NCBI RefSeq assembly: GCF_006438845.1
Contig: NZ_RCZJ01000001.1
Location: 372,001 to 436,000 of the forward strand
Source of the DNA: Variovorax ginsengisoli
Lineage (GTDB): Bacteria > Pseudomonadota > Gammaproteobacteria > Burkholderiales > Burkholderiaceae_C
Length of the DNA: 64,000 nt
Direction of reading: 5' to 3'
Shown: piece by piece, positions 50,705-61,279 of the stretch
How positions within the stretch are numbered: position 1 is the first letter of the stretch
Layout of the letters: every line of letters begins with the position of its first letter
The notes under the pieces: generated by a model
Seen by the model: the letters and a program-made list of their open reading frames with translations, nothing else
Told to the model about the DNA's origin: nothing
Database searches by the model: none
Made by a program: the position numbers and the translations under genes

Positions 50705-51661
50705 ATGAAACCTCCTGCCAATTCACGCCGCCAGTTGATCAAGACCGCTGCTGCTGGCGTTCTCCTGACGTCGCTTTCCGCCTGGGCACAGCCGCCGGCG
50801 CGCACGCTGCGCGTCGGCCACCAAAAAGGCATCCTCAGCCTGCTGAAGGGCCGCGGCACGTTGGAGAAGCAGCTCGCCGCGCTGAACGTGTCGGTCAAGT
50901 GGACCGAGTTCACGGCCGGCCCGGTGCAGCTCGAAGCGTTGAACGTCGGCTCGATCGACTTCGGCGACGTGGGCGAAGCGCCGCCCATCTTCGCGCAGGC
51001 CGCAGGCGCGCCGCTGGCCTACGTCGCTGCGACCGTGCCGCGTCCGGCCGTCGAAGCGGTGATCGTGCCTAAAGGCTCGGCGATTCGCACCGTGGCAGAC
51101 CTCAAGGGCAAGAAGATCGCGCTCAACAAAGGGAGCAACGTCCACTACTTCATCGTCAAACTGGCCGAGAAGCACGGCCTGGCCTACAGCGACCTGAACC
51201 TGGTCTACCTGCCGCCGGCCGACGCCCGTGCCGCCTTCGAGAAAGGCTCGGTCGACGCCTGGGTCATCTGGGATCCGTTCCTCGCCGCGGCGCAGACCAC
51301 GCTCGAAGCCCGCCTGCTGGCCGACGCGACCGGCGTGGTGGGCAACCGCGCCTACTACTTCTCGTCGCTCGACTACGTCGCGAAGAACGCCGACGTGCTG
51401 AAGATCGTCGTGGAGGAAATCAACCGCATCGACCGGTGGGCCGAGGCCAATCAGGGCGCCTACGCCACCGAACTGGCCGCGTTGCTGGGCTTACCGAGGC
51501 CGGCGCTCGACCTCTTCGTGGGTCGCACCCGCTACGGCACCACGCCCATCACCAAGGCCATCCTGGCCGAGCAGCAGCAGATCGCCGACACCTTCTTCGC
51601 GCTCAAGCTCATCCCGAAAAAGATCAACGTGCTCGACGCCGCGGCGGCCGGCATCGCCTGA
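50705..51661 (+). CDS. ssuA: Aliphatic sulfonate ABC transporter binding protein
   Basis: 318 residues; Tat-like signal ([12 protein letters not shown]) cleaved near AWAQ. SsuA family marks: [66 protein letters not shown]. Captures alkanesulfonates in the periplasm. One of two such proteins in the cluster. Confidence 0.92.
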   Translation: MKPPANSRRQLIKTAAAGVLLTSLSAWAQPPARTLRVGHQKGILSLLKGRGTLEKQLAALNVSVKWTEFTAGPVQLEALNVGSIDFGDVGEAPPIFAQAAGAPLAYVAATVPRPAVEAVIVPKGSAIRTVADLKGKKIALNKGSNVHYFIVKLAEKHGLAYSDLNLVYLPPADARAAFEKGSVDAWVIWDPFLAAAQTTLEARLLADATGVVGNRAYYFSSLDYVAKNADVLKIVVEEINRIDRWAEANQGAYATELAALLGLPRPALDLFVGRTRYGTTPITKAILAEQQQIADTFFALKLIPKKINVLDAAAAGIA

Positions 51662-51674
51662 CCTGTACATCGCC

Positions 51675-52856
51675 ATGCAAGTCTTCTGGTTCCTTCCCAC
51701 CCACGGCGACAGCCGCTACCTCGGCACGACCGAGGGCGCACGCCCGGTCGATCTCGCCTACCTGCAACAGATTGCCGGCGCGGCCGACCGGCTCGGCTAC
51801 GAAGGCGTGCTGATCCCGACAGGCCGCTCGTGCGAAGACCCGTGGGTCATCGCGTCGAGCCTGATCGGCGCGACGAGCACGCTGAAGTTTCTGGTGGCCG
51901 TGCGACCCGGCCTGCACCAGCCAAGCCTGGCCGCGCGCATGGCCGCGACCTTCGACCGACTCTCGGGCGGGCGCGTGCTGGTGAACCTGGTGACGGGCGG
52001 CGACCAGGCCGAGCTGGAAGGCGACGGCGTGTTCCTCGACCATGCGGCGCGCTACGAGCAGTCGGCCGAGTTCATCCGCATCTGGCGCGAGATCATCGCG
52101 CGCAGCCATGATGGCCAAGCCTTCGACTACGACGGCAAGCACCTGAGCGTGAAGGGCGCCAAGCTGCTGTTCCCGCCGACGCAACGGCCCTATCCGCCGG
52201 TGTGGTTCGGTGGCTCGTCCGAAGCCGCGCACGAACTCGCCGCCGAGCAGGTCGACACCTATCTCACCTGGGGCGAACCGCCCGCCGAAGTGGCGAAGAA
52301 GATCGCCGACGTGAAGGCGAGGGCGACGCGCAAAGGCCGTGATGTGAAGTTCGGCATCCGCCTGCACGTCATCGTGCGCGAGACGGAAGACGCGGCGTGG
52401 AAGGCGGCCGAAGAACTGATCAGCCGCGTCGACGACCAGACCGTGATCCGCGCGCAGGCGGCCTTCGCCAAGATGGACTCGGTCGGCCAGCGCCGCATGG
52501 CCGCGCTGCACGGCGGCGGCGCCAAGCGCAAGCGCGAAGACCTGGAGATCTCGCCCAACCTCTGGGCCGGCGTCGGCCTGGTGCGCGGCGGCGCCGGCAC
52601 CGCGCTGGTGGGCGATGCGAAGACGGTGGCGAAGCGCATCGAGGAGTACGCCGCGCTCGGCATCGACAACTTCATCTTCTCGGGCTATCCGCACCTCGAA
52701 GAGTCCTATCGCTTTGCCGAACTCGTCTTTCCGCTGCTGCCGCGCAAGCAGCGCCCCCGGCTGCCGGGCCAGACGTTGATTGGGCCCTTCGGCGAAGTCG
52801 TCGCGAACCTCGATGCGCCATCGCGTCTCACATCGCGCCTCGTGTCCCAAAGCTGA
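51675..52856 (+). CDS. ssuD: FMNH2-dependent alkanesulfonate monooxygenase
   Basis: 393 residues. Cleaves alkanesulfonates to aldehyde and sulfite with FMNH2 from SsuE. Bacterial-luciferase-like fold with [15 protein letters not shown] at the start, [14 protein letters not shown] (conserved Cys), [15 protein letters not shown] and [12 protein letters not shown]. Sulfite released here feeds CysI. 7 bases before ssuC. Confidence 0.95.
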   Translation: MQVFWFLPTHGDSRYLGTTEGARPVDLAYLQQIAGAADRLGYEGVLIPTGRSCEDPWVIASSLIGATSTLKFLVAVRPGLHQPSLAARMAATFDRLSGGRVLVNLVTGGDQAELEGDGVFLDHAARYEQSAEFIRIWREIIARSHDGQAFDYDGKHLSVKGAKLLFPPTQRPYPPVWFGGSSEAAHELAAEQVDTYLTWGEPPAEVAKKIADVKARATRKGRDVKFGIRLHVIVRETEDAAWKAAEELISRVDDQTVIRAQAAFAKMDSVGQRRMAALHGGGAKRKREDLEISPNLWAGVGLVRGGAGTALVGDAKTVAKRIEEYAALGIDNFIFSGYPHLEESYRFAELVFPLLPRKQRPRLPGQTLIGPFGEVVANLDAPSRLTSRLVSQS

Positions 52857-52863
52857 GAACACC

Positions 52864-53697
52864 ATGACCGAACAAGTACAACCCTTGCCGGCGACGAGCT
52901 CGCCGTCCTTCGCGGGGCTCAAGGGCTTCGGCGCCAATGTCGGCGGCCGCCTGGTGCCGTGGATCGTGCCGGTCACGCTCATCGTCGTCTGGCAGATCGC
53001 GTCGTCGCTCGGCTGGCTGTCGACGCGCGTGCTGCCGGCGCCGCTCGACGTTCTCAAGGCCGCCTGGACGCTGACCGCCTCGGGCGAACTCTGGACCCAC
53101 GTGAAGGTGAGCGCGGGCAGGGCGCTCGCCGGCTTGGCGATCGGCGGCGGGCTGGGCCTCGCGCTCGGCCTGCTCACCGGCTCGGTGAAGTTCTTCGAGA
53201 CGCTGCTCGACTCGACCATCCAGATGGTGCGCAACATCCCCGCGTTGGCGCTCATTCCGCTCGTCATCCTGTGGTTCGGCATCGACGAGACGGCCAAGCT
53301 CTTCCTCATCAGCGTGTCGGTGTTCTTTCCGATCTACCTCAACACCTTCCACGGCATCCGCAACGTCGACCCGCAACTCATCGAGATGGGACGCACCTAC
53401 GGGCTCACGCGCTGGCAGCTGTACCGCGAGGTGATCCTGCCGGGTGCGCTGTCGTCGATCCTGGTCGGCCTGCGCTTCTCGCTGGGCCTGATGTGGGTCA
53501 TCCTGATCGTGGCCGAGACCATCTCGGCGCAGGCCGGCATCGGCTACCTCACGATGAACGCCCGCGAGTTTTTGCAGACCGACATCGTGCTGGTCGGCAT
53601 CCTGCTCTACGCGCTGCTCGGCAAGCTGGCCGACCTGTTCGCGCGTGGCCTCGAACGCTGGTGGCTGCGCTGGCACCCCGGCTACCAAGCCAAGTGA
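52864..53697 (+). CDS. ssuC: Sulfonate ABC transporter permease
   Basis: 277 residues with about six membrane segments. Inner-membrane subunit: LPWVVPV-like N-terminal segment, VRNIPALALIPLVILWFG, and the coupling-loop region EMGRTYGLTRWQLYREVILPGA that contacts SsuB. Usual length for SsuC. Confidence 0.94.
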   Translation: MTEQVQPLPATSSPSFAGLKGFGANVGGRLVPWIVPVTLIVVWQIASSLGWLSTRVLPAPLDVLKAAWTLTASGELWTHVKVSAGRALAGLAIGGGLGLALGLLTGSVKFFETLLDSTIQMVRNIPALALIPLVILWFGIDETAKLFLISVSVFFPIYLNTFHGIRNVDPQLIEMGRTYGLTRWQLYREVILPGALSSILVGLRFSLGLMWVILIVAETISAQAGIGYLTMNAREFLQTDIVLVGILLYALLGKLADLFARGLERWWLRWHPGYQAK

Positions 53698-53714
53698 TCT
53701 CCGGGAGAAACACC

Positions 53715-54680
53715 ATGACCTCATCTCTTTCCCTCACGCGCCGCAGTGCGCTCGGCACGCTGGCTGCACTTGGCGCGGCATCGGCTTTCGCCCAAGGCGC
53801 ATCGACCGTGCGCATCGGCTACCAGAAGTCGTCGACGCTGATCGTCGTGCTCAAGACCCAGGGCACGCTCGAACGGCAACTGGCACCGCTGGGCGTCAAG
53901 CCCAGCTGGCACGAATTCACCAGTGGCCTGCCGCTGCTGGAAGCGCTCAATTTGGACAACCTCGACTTCAGTGCCGACGTGGCCGACACCGTGCCGGTGT
54001 TCGCGCAGGCGGCCGGCGCGCAGCTCACCTTCGTCGCGCAGGAGGCGCCGTCGCCTTCGGCCCAGGCCATCCTGGTGCGCGAAGACTCGCCCATCAAGAC
54101 GCTGGCCGACCTCAAGGGCAAGAAGGTCGGCTTCGCCAAGGCGGCCGGCGCGCATTACCTGCTGATCGCCGCGCTCGACAAGGCGGGCCTCTCGCTCAAG
54201 GACATCGGTCAGGCCTACCTGACGCCAGCCGACGGCCGCGCCGCCTTCGAAAAGGGCGCGATCGACGCGTGGGTGGTGTGGGACCCATTCCTCGCCGCCG
54301 CGCAACGCCAGGCCAAGGTGCGCGTGCTGGCCGACGGCACGGGCATCGCGTCGTACCAGCGCTACTACCTCGCGAGCACCAAGTTCGCGACGGCACGCGC
54401 CGACGTGTTGGATGTGATCTACGCTGAACTGGCCAAGGCCGGCCTCTGGGTCAAGGCGAATCCGAAGGATGCCGCGGCTTTGCTGGCGCCGGTGTGGGGG
54501 ATCGACGCCGCCACGGTCGAGCAGGCGAACTCGCGGCGCAGCTATTCGGTGCGACCTGCCGTGCGCGAAGGCCTCGCCGAACAGCAGAAGATCGCCGACG
54601 CCTTCGTCGCCGAAAAGCTGCTGCCCCGCAAGATCGATGCGCTCGCGTCGCCGCTCTTCAAGCCGGAAGCCGCCGCATGA
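53715..54680 (+). CDS. Second sulfonate ABC transporter binding protein
   Basis: 321 residues, signal peptide with RR ([14 protein letters not shown]) cleaved near AFAQ. Same family as the protein at 50705 ([47 protein letters not shown]) but clearly diverged, so it may take a different sulfonate. It lies between ssuC and ssuB, overlapping ssuB by ATGA. Confidence 0.92.
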   Translation: MTSSLSLTRRSALGTLAALGAASAFAQGASTVRIGYQKSSTLIVVLKTQGTLERQLAPLGVKPSWHEFTSGLPLLEALNLDNLDFSADVADTVPVFAQAAGAQLTFVAQEAPSPSAQAILVREDSPIKTLADLKGKKVGFAKAAGAHYLLIAALDKAGLSLKDIGQAYLTPADGRAAFEKGAIDAWVVWDPFLAAAQRQAKVRVLADGTGIASYQRYYLASTKFATARADVLDVIYAELAKAGLWVKANPKDAAALLAPVWGIDAATVEQANSRRSYSVRPAVREGLAEQQKIADAFVAEKLLPRKIDALASPLFKPEAAA

Positions 54681-55501
54681 GCGCCGCTCTGGAAGCACCG
54701 ACCATCGCGGGCGGCGTGAAGCTCGAAATCCGCAACGTGCACAAGCGCTACGGCGCGCGCGAGGTGCTGCGCAACACGCAGCTCACGATCGAGCCGGGGC
54801 AGTTCATCGCCATCGTCGGACGCAGCGGCTGCGGCAAGAGCACGCTGCTGCGGCTGGTCGCGGGCCTGGAGCCCGCCACCGACGGCACGCTGGCGACCGA
54901 CGGCCGCGCCATCGATGGCCTTCACGACGACACGCGGATCATGTTTCAGGAAGCACGCCTGTTGCCATGGCGCCGTGTGCTCGACAACGTGACGTTGGGC
55001 TTGCCCTCGCATCTGCGCGAGCGCGGCCGCGAAGTGCTGGCGCAGGTCGGCTTGGCCGATCGCGAGAACGAATGGCCGGCGCGCCTGTCGGGCGGGCAAC
55101 GCCAGCGCGTGGCGCTGGCCCGCGCGCTCGTGCATCACCCGCGGCTGCTGCTGCTCGACGAGCCGCTGGGAGCGCTCGACGCGCTGACTCGCATCGAGAT
55201 GCACCGCCTCATCGAGCGCCTGTGGCAGACGCATCGCTTCACCGCGCTGCTGGTCACGCACGACGTGCAGGAAGCCGTGGCGCTGGCAGACCGCGTGATC
55301 CTGATCGAGGACGGCCGCATCGCGCTCGACGAGAACATCGCGCTGCCACGGCCCCGTTCGCAGGGCGACCCAGCCTTCGCCGCCATCGAGAAACGCATCC
55401 TCGACCGCGTCTTGCAGAAGCCTGGCGTCGACCAAGCCGACCCGGCCAACGACACACGATGGGCCGACGGCCCCGCCCATGCGTTGCGATGGGCGGTTTG
55501 A
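54677..55501 (+). CDS. ssuB: Sulfonate ABC transporter ATPase
   Basis: 274 residues. Walker [10 protein letters not shown], signature [15 protein letters not shown], Walker B LLLLDEP, switch His in [10 protein letters not shown]. Start overlaps the binding-protein stop. C-terminal ~40 residues are longer than the core. Powers import through SsuC. Confidence 0.95.
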   Translation: MSAALEAPTIAGGVKLEIRNVHKRYGAREVLRNTQLTIEPGQFIAIVGRSGCGKSTLLRLVAGLEPATDGTLATDGRAIDGLHDDTRIMFQEARLLPWRRVLDNVTLGLPSHLRERGREVLAQVGLADRENEWPARLSGGQRQRVALARALVHHPRLLLLDEPLGALDALTRIEMHRLIERLWQTHRFTALLVTHDVQEAVALADRVILIEDGRIALDENIALPRPRSQGDPAFAAIEKRILDRVLQKPGVDQADPANDTRWADGPAHALRWAV

Positions 55502-55532
55502 TTTTTAGTTTCCATCCACCGAAAGAAGCACC

Positions 55533-55748
55533 ATGTCCATCCAAGCCATCAACGTCCGCAACCAGTTCAAGGGAAAGATCAAGGAGATCATCCGCGGCGA
55601 CGTCGTCTCCGAAGTCGATGTCGAGACGCCCTGGGGCATCGTCACATCGGTCATCACGACGCGCTCGGTCGATGAACTGCAGCTCAAGCCTGGCTCCGAC
55701 GTGGTCGCACTGGTGAAGTCGACCGAGGTGTCGATCGCCAAGCTCTGA
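55533..55748 (+). CDS. ssuF: Mop/TOBE-domain protein, SsuF-like
   Basis: 71 residues, a single TOBE domain (INVRNQFKGKIKEII, LQLKPGSDVVALVKSTEV) as in molybdate-binding Mop proteins. In Pseudomonas putida the order ssuEADCBF ends in the same small protein, needed for sulfonate use. The order here is identical apart from one extra binding protein. Followed by a terminator. Confidence 0.88.
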   Translation: MSIQAINVRNQFKGKIKEIIRGDVVSEVDVETPWGIVTSVITTRSVDELQLKPGSDVVALVKSTEVSIAKL

Positions 55749-55756
55749 AAAGAAAA

Positions 55757-55777
55757 GGCCCGCGAGGGCCGTTCTTC
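55757..55777. terminator. Terminator between convergent ssuF and TAXI genes
   Basis: GGCCC (55757-55761) and GGGCC (55766-55770) stem, A run before and a T-containing tail after. Probably serves both directions. Confidence 0.65.
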
Positions 55778-55797
55778 ATGGTGCTGTCGACGCGCAC

Positions 55798-56898
55798 TCA
55801 CCGCCGGCAGATGCCGAGCACCAGCTCTTGTTCGGTACAGACGCGCGCCACGGGTGCGGGCGGTGAACGCACTTCGGCGCGTGAAGCACGTGCGCTGGCG
55901 CCGGCCGCTCGCGCCGCGATGCAAGCGCGCAGGCGTCTTTCCATGGGCGGGAAGTAACGCCAGCCCTGGCCGAGTGCCGGCAGCTCGAGCCGCACCTGTT
56001 GCCACTTGGGGTGCCCGTTGGCTTGCAGTTCGTCGAAGTTCGCGCACAGCGACTCGGCGAAGCGGGACAAATTACCCACCGTCGCCTGCAGCCCGTAGTC
56101 GTAGGTCGCCAGATACGCCTTCACGCTCAGCGTCGGCACATCGGCAGTCAGCCAGTTGGCATAACTGCCGGCGCGGACCGTCGCGGCGAAGTACGTCTTC
56201 TTCGCCAATGCCGTCTCAGGCGCCGCCTCGTCGAGCTTGAGCAGCTTGATGAACTTGCGCGCTTCCGGCTTCATTTCCGAGAACAGCTTGGCAGGCTGCC
56301 CGGCGACGATCACCGCGACGTCGATGGACTTGTCGACCGTGAGCCGGGCGAGCGCCTCTTCGTTGCTCAGGTACTGCGCGTTGGCGGGCGACATCGGTTG
56401 ACCGAACATCAGCTGGTAGAGCGTTCGCGATGTCAGCGCCGTTCCGCTGCCGAGCGGGCCGACGCCGATCTTCCGGTCTCGGATCTCGTGGATCGCGTTG
56501 AGCGGCGAATCTGCGCGCACCACGAAATAGATCTCCTCGTCGTACAGCGGCAGGACGAGCCGCAGCGGTCGGATGATGTTGCCCGCCTCGGCGTTGCCGG
56601 CCTTGGCTTCGTCGAGAAAGGCCTGGTACACGTCGGACTGCACCAGCGCCAGCTTCACGTCCGGCTCGAACCGCATGCGCTGGATGTTCTCCGCCGAGCC
56701 CTTGGATTCCAGGACCTCGAGCGCAATGCCGGCCGGTTCGGCCACCCACTTCGCAAGGTCGCGCCCGATCTGGATGTAAGTGCCTGTCTTGGACGCCGTG
56801 ACGATCTTGTATTCGGCGCGTGGCACTGCCGGCGCCGCGGGCGCGGACGGAAGGAGGGTCGTCAGAAAGAGGCCGAAGGCGAGGGATCTGATCGACAT
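55798..56898 (-). CDS. TAXI-family TRAP-transporter-type binding protein
   Basis: 366 residues with a signal peptide (SLAFGLFLTTLLPSAPAAPA). TAXI family marks: YKIVTASKTGTYIQIGRDLA, VLESKGSAENIQRMRF, VQSDVYQAFLDEA, GVGPLGSGTALTSR. The C-terminal ~40 residues are Arg/Ala/Pro-rich with two Cys and unlike the family core. No TRAP membrane subunits are nearby, so it is an orphan binding or signalling protein. Ligand unknown. Confidence 0.88.
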   Translation of the reverse strand: MSIRSLAFGLFLTTLLPSAPAAPAVPRAEYKIVTASKTGTYIQIGRDLAKWVAEPAGIALEVLESKGSAENIQRMRFEPDVKLALVQSDVYQAFLDEAKAGNAEAGNIIRPLRLVLPLYDEEIYFVVRADSPLNAIHEIRDRKIGVGPLGSGTALTSRTLYQLMFGQPMSPANAQYLSNEEALARLTVDKSIDVAVIVAGQPAKLFSEMKPEARKFIKLLKLDEAAPETALAKKTYFAATVRAGSYANWLTADVPTLSVKAYLATYDYGLQATVGNLSRFAESLCANFDELQANGHPKWQQVRLELPALGQGWRYFPPMERRLRACIAARAAGASARASRAEVRSPPAPVARVCTEQELVLGICRR

Positions 56899-57109
56899 GG
56901 TGGCTCCGTTCGAGAGTCCGGTGCTCCGACGGCGCGGCGCCGTCGCGGAAGAAGCGCGGCCTCATTAAGAGGAAAGTCCACATCCTTGGCCATGCGTCGG
57001 CCAGCGTCAACGGGATCAACCCACGCGACGCCGCCTCACGTGTTTCAAGTTGAAAGCAAGTGAGGCGGCAGAGGGTGCGCGACAGGACGTCGGCACCCCT
57101 CGCGATGGC

Positions 57110-58585
57110 TCAGCGTGCGGGGCAGGCGGCGGTGTTCTGCGCGATCAACCCACGCAGCTGCTGCGTGCTCTGCGTGTCTTCGGGACCGAAAGTGTTGCGG
57201 GTGAAGGTGCAGCCGTAGCTCGGTTGGGCCACCGTCGTCGACGTCACGACGTCGTCGCCAGCCGGCTTCACGCCGTCACGCTCCCAGCGGATCATCGCGT
57301 CGAAGGCCTCGACCTGTTCGGCCACGGTGAAGTCGCAATGGGTCGCACCGCGGATCGCGCGCTGCACCAGCCAGCCGCTGTTGCCCTTGGCGGCGACGCG
57401 CTTCTGGTAGATCTGTTCCATGCTGAACGGCACGTACAGGTCGCCCAGCGTGTGCAGGGTGACGACCGGAATCTTGAATTCGCCGTTCGCGACCGGGATC
57501 CAGCGCAGGCCGTCGGTGCGCAGCCGGTTGGCGTCGGGCGCCGCGGTGAGCTTGAGCGCGTTGGCATTGAGCAGCACGGACCCGGCCGGGTCGTTGTCGA
57601 CGCGGTAGACGAAACGGTTGGTGTCGATCACGCTCTTGTTCAGGATGCCGGTCACCGTGCCGTCGCCGCCAAACACGCCCCAGACCAGCGGGAAGGAGGC
57701 GCCGTAGGCGAAGCTCAGGTCGAACAAAGGCCGCTCGCCGCCGGTGAGGTTCTTCACCACTGTCTTGTACTTGTCGCCCAGCGCCGTGGTGGCGAGCGGT
57801 GTCGCGGGAAACTGGGTGAAGAGCTGCGTCTGGACCTGCGCCCGAATGTCCGCCCAGCCGGTGAACGGGTATCGGGGCTGGCCGGCCAGCGCCTGTGCCG
57901 CGATCTGGGCGCCGGCGAAATAGTCGAACAGTTCGGTATCGCCGACCACGCCGCACATCGGTACGGCGCCGTTGTATTTCACTTTGTTGTTCGCGGTCGC
58001 GAAGGCCTCGTCCTCAATCGCTGCAGCGGTGATGTGACCGCCCATCGAGTGCCCGGTGATGTAGGTGCGCGACGGCGCCGTGAGCGGGCGGCCGTTGTCC
58101 GCGGCGATCTTGTTGAAGGCGAGCGCCAGGGCGTTGGTGTCCTCGACCCCGACGCGCACGTCATAGAAATTCTTGCTATAGCTCGACGCCGCCCAGGCAT
58201 AGCCGTTGGCGAGCAGGTAGCGACGGATCGACGGGTTGCTGACGCCGAGCACGTTGCCTTCGCCCGCGTAGCCGTGCGCATACATCACGAGCTTGCCGTT
58301 CCAGTTGGCCGGGACTTCGACGCGGTAGGCGGCCTTGCCGAGGACGCCCGCCCAGCGGCTGCTGGTGGCGTTGTCTGCCGTGTCGCCGGGCGCCGCAGCC
58401 AGGGCGGCGAAGGTGGTGGCGCCCGGGGTGGCCGGTGCGAAGCCGTTGCGGGCGTCCTGCGCTCGCGTTTCCTCCGGTACCGGTGTCGGCGGGGGCGAGT
58501 TGCCTCCGTCGCCGCCACCGCCGCCGCAGGCGGCGAGAAGCAGGGTAGGGGCCAAGGCCAACAGGTGAGCGCGGGTGATTTCCAT
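57110..58585 (-). CDS. Secreted alpha/beta-hydrolase lipoprotein
   Basis: 491 residues. Lipobox LLAAC at Cys20, then a Gly run and Pro-rich linker. Alpha/beta-hydrolase core with YAHGYAGEG (oxyanion region) and nucleophile Ser in TGHSMGGH; a likely catalytic His is in GATHCDF near the end. Anchored outside the cytoplasm. May act as an esterase or lipase; similar large lipoprotein hydrolases are uncharacterised. Long antisense frames over this gene are shadows. Confidence 0.82.
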   Translation of the reverse strand: MEITRAHLLALAPTLLLAACGGGGGDGGNSPPPTPVPEETRAQDARNGFAPATPGATTFAALAAAPGDTADNATSSRWAGVLGKAAYRVEVPANWNGKLVMYAHGYAGEGNVLGVSNPSIRRYLLANGYAWAASSYSKNFYDVRVGVEDTNALALAFNKIAADNGRPLTAPSRTYITGHSMGGHITAAAIEDEAFATANNKVKYNGAVPMCGVVGDTELFDYFAGAQIAAQALAGQPRYPFTGWADIRAQVQTQLFTQFPATPLATTALGDKYKTVVKNLTGGERPLFDLSFAYGASFPLVWGVFGGDGTVTGILNKSVIDTNRFVYRVDNDPAGSVLLNANALKLTAAPDANRLRTDGLRWIPVANGEFKIPVVTLHTLGDLYVPFSMEQIYQKRVAAKGNSGWLVQRAIRGATHCDFTVAEQVEAFDAMIRWERDGVKPAGDDVVTSTTVAQPSYGCTFTRNTFGPEDTQSTQQLRGLIAQNTAACPAR

Positions 58586-58805
58586 GGAGTCTCCGGATTT
58601 GTGGATGTTCTTCGGAAGGTGCCTGGGACGCCGCGGTTTTTTCCCACGACCTGCGGTGCCGGCGCGGACAGCCTAGGCTTGCCGTCCGGCCGTGCCACAA
58701 GGGCTTTCCCGGGGCCGCTATCGCACGCGCGACAGCGGCGGGCGCCGGCCGCGTGGCGGCACAATGCGTGCCGCACAGAGACGCAATTCAAGGAGATTCG
58801 AACCC

Positions 58806-60134
58806 ATGCAAGCCACGCAAGATTGCGACGTGCTGGTGATCGGCGGCGGGCCAGCGGGCTCGACCATCGCCACGCTGCTCGCACGCCAGGGGCGCCAGGT
58901 GGTGCTGCTCGAGAAAGAACACCACCCCCGTTTCCACATCGGCGAATCGCTGCTGCCGGGCAACGTCGAACTGTTCGAGAAGCTGGGCGTGCGCGATCAG
59001 GTCGCGAAGATCGGCATGCCCAAGTTCGGCATCGAATTCGTGCCGCCCGACCTGCCGTACTGCAGCTACGTCGACTTTTCCGAGGGCTGGGACCCGAGCA
59101 AGGATTCGGCTTGGCAGGTGCGCCGCTCCGAGCTCGACGAGCTGCTGTTCCGCAACGCAGCCAAGGAAGGTGCGCTGGCGGTCGAAGGTGCCAAGGTGCG
59201 GCAGGTGGACTTCGACGACGAGGGCGCCACGGTGCAAGCCACGCTCGACGACGGTGCACAGCGCCGATGGCGAGCGCGTTTCGTGGTCGACGCCAGCGGG
59301 CGGGACACGCTGCTCGCCAACAAGCTCAAATCGAAGAAGAAGAACCGCGAACACAACAGCACGGCGCTGTTCGGCCACTTCCGCAACGCGCGGCGGCTCA
59401 AGGGCAAGCGCGAAGGCAACATCAGCATCTGCTGGTTCGAGCACGGATGGTTCTGGTTCATCCCGCTGGCCGACGGCACCACCAGTGTCGGCGCGGTGTG
59501 TTGGGCCTACTACCTGAAAGCGCGCGACAAGCCCTTGAAGGACTACTTCTTCGACACGATCGCACTGTGTCCGGAGCTGGCCATCCGCTTGAAGGACGCC
59601 ACGCTGGTCGACGACGCGGTGCACGCCACCGGCAACTTCGCCTACTCGAGCACCCACGCGACGGGCGAGCGCTACCTGATGGTCGGCGATGCCTACACCT
59701 TCATCGACCCGATGTTCTCTTCGGGGGTCTACCTGGCGATGCAGAGCGCGTTCGACGGCGCCGAACTGGTGGCGACGGCGCTCGACCAGCCGGCCCGCCT
59801 TCCGGCCGCGCGCCGTGCCCTCGAGAAGCGCATGCGCACGGGGCCGAAGGACTATTCGTGGTTCATCTACCGGGTCACCAACCCGACCATCCGCGACATG
59901 TTCATGCACCCCAACAACATGTTCAACGCGAAGCAGGGATTGATGTCGCTGCTGGCGGCAGACATCCACCAGCAGGGGCCGGCGTATCGCAAGTCGCTGC
60001 GGATGTTCAAGGTGCTGTACTACCTGGTGTCGGTGCTCAACTGGCGCCGCACCTATGCCGGCTGGAAGCGGCGCAGCGCCAACATTCGCGACCACGGCCC
60101 GCTGCGCGGCGAGACGATCCTGAAGGCGGATTGA
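58806..60134 (+). CDS. Flavin-dependent halogenase-like oxidoreductase
   Basis: 442 residues from the ATG at 58806. FAD box VLVIGGGPAGSTIATLLARQG near residue 10, and HGWFWFIPL in the middle, close to the WxWxIP motif of flavin-dependent halogenases. MVGDAYTFIDPMFSSGV is the second FAD contact shared with geranylgeranyl-reductase-like proteins. Could be a halogenase of an unknown aromatic substrate or a related monooxygenase. A stand-alone gene with no biosynthetic neighbours in the window. Confidence 0.78.
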   Translation: MQATQDCDVLVIGGGPAGSTIATLLARQGRQVVLLEKEHHPRFHIGESLLPGNVELFEKLGVRDQVAKIGMPKFGIEFVPPDLPYCSYVDFSEGWDPSKDSAWQVRRSELDELLFRNAAKEGALAVEGAKVRQVDFDDEGATVQATLDDGAQRRWRARFVVDASGRDTLLANKLKSKKKNREHNSTALFGHFRNARRLKGKREGNISICWFEHGWFWFIPLADGTTSVGAVCWAYYLKARDKPLKDYFFDTIALCPELAIRLKDATLVDDAVHATGNFAYSSTHATGERYLMVGDAYTFIDPMFSSGVYLAMQSAFDGAELVATALDQPARLPAARRALEKRMRTGPKDYSWFIYRVTNPTIRDMFMHPNNMFNAKQGLMSLLAADIHQQGPAYRKSLRMFKVLYYLVSVLNWRRTYAGWKRRSANIRDHGPLRGETILKAD

Positions 60135-60270
60135 GAACCGGTGCCCGCATCTGCGGCGATGCCCTGCCGGCCACGCGGACGATGCGCCGCCACGCCGACG
60201 CGTCGCATCTTTTGCGCTACAACTCTGGCCTGTTCCTGTCTCTTGTGAAACGCCGCGAGGCGAACCGACC

Positions 60271-61176
60271 ATGCAATCCTTCGACGTCGACGAGATCGTC
60301 CGCGCGCTGCGCGAAGCGCGCCATGAATGGCGCGATTCACAGAACCGATCGCGCGAGCCCCGCGGCCGCGAGTTTCCGTCTCGCGAGGCGCTCACCGAGA
60401 TCGTCGAGGCGCTCAAGGGTGCTCTCTTTCCGATGCGCCTGGGTCCACCCGACCTGCGCCACGAAAGCGAAGATTTCTACGTCGGCCATACGCTCGACGC
60501 GGCGCTCATAGGCCTGGTGCTGCAGGCGCGGCTCGAACTGCGCTATTCGGGCCGGCAGCAGGCGCTCGACGAAGCGGCGATCGACGCGCAGGCCGATGCC
60601 GCTGTGAAAGCCTTCGGCGCCTCGCTGCCGCAGATTCGCCGCCTGCTCGACAGCGACGTGCTCGCGGCCTACCAGGGCGACCCGGCGGCACGCAGCGTCG
60701 ACGAAGTGCTGCTGTGCTACCCGGGTGTGCTGGCGATGATCCATCACCGCGTCGCGCATCGGCTATACGGATTGGGGCTGCCGCTGCTGGCGCGCATCGT
60801 GGCCGAGCTGGCACATGGCCAGACCGGCATCGACATCCACCCGGGCGCGACCATCGGCGCGGGCTTCTTCATGGACCACGGCACCGGCGTCGTGATCGGC
60901 GAAACCGCGGTCATCGGCGAGCGCGTGCGGCTCTACCAGGCCGTGACGCTGGGCGCCAAGCGCTTTCCGACAGACGCCGAAGGACACCTCCAGAAGGGTC
61001 TGCCGCGGCACCCGGTGGTGGAGGACGACGTCGTGATCTATGCGGGCGCAACCATCCTGGGGCGTGTGACGCTGGGGCAGGGCGCGACCATCGGTGGCAA
61101 CGTGTGGGTGACCGACGACGTACCGGCGGGCGCCAGCGTGACGCAGGCGAGCTTGCAGAACCGTCCGTGTCCTTGA
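60271..61176 (+). CDS. Serine O-acetyltransferase (EpsC/CysE type)
   Basis: 301 residues. Makes O-acetylserine for cysteine synthesis. The N-terminal helical domain is followed by a left-handed beta helix: DIHPGATIGAGFFMDHGTGVVIGETAVIGE, with catalytic His in MDHGTG. C-terminal part has GATILGRVTLGQGATIGGNVWV. Longer than standard CysE, matching the EpsC branch. Together with sulfide from the cys and ssu genes it closes the route to cysteine; cysK is not in the window. Confidence 0.9.
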   Translation: MQSFDVDEIVRALREARHEWRDSQNRSREPRGREFPSREALTEIVEALKGALFPMRLGPPDLRHESEDFYVGHTLDAALIGLVLQARLELRYSGRQQALDEAAIDAQADAAVKAFGASLPQIRRLLDSDVLAAYQGDPAARSVDEVLLCYPGVLAMIHHRVAHRLYGLGLPLLARIVAELAHGQTGIDIHPGATIGAGFFMDHGTGVVIGETAVIGERVRLYQAVTLGAKRFPTDAEGHLQKGLPRHPVVEDDVVIYAGATILGRVTLGQGATIGGNVWVTDDVPAGASVTQASLQNRPCP

Positions 61177-61279
61177 CCGCCCGCTGATTGCATTTGTCAC
61201 GCCGAGAAGCCGGCGCGTATCGCCACTGAAACCGTGCAGGGCGATACTGCATGTCGTCGTCTCTTCCACAGGACATCGC

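Noticed and set aside
57050..60511. 1153-residue open frame on the plus strand
   Set aside because: Runs antisense to the hydrolase and out of frame through the halogenase-like gene; no domain pattern.
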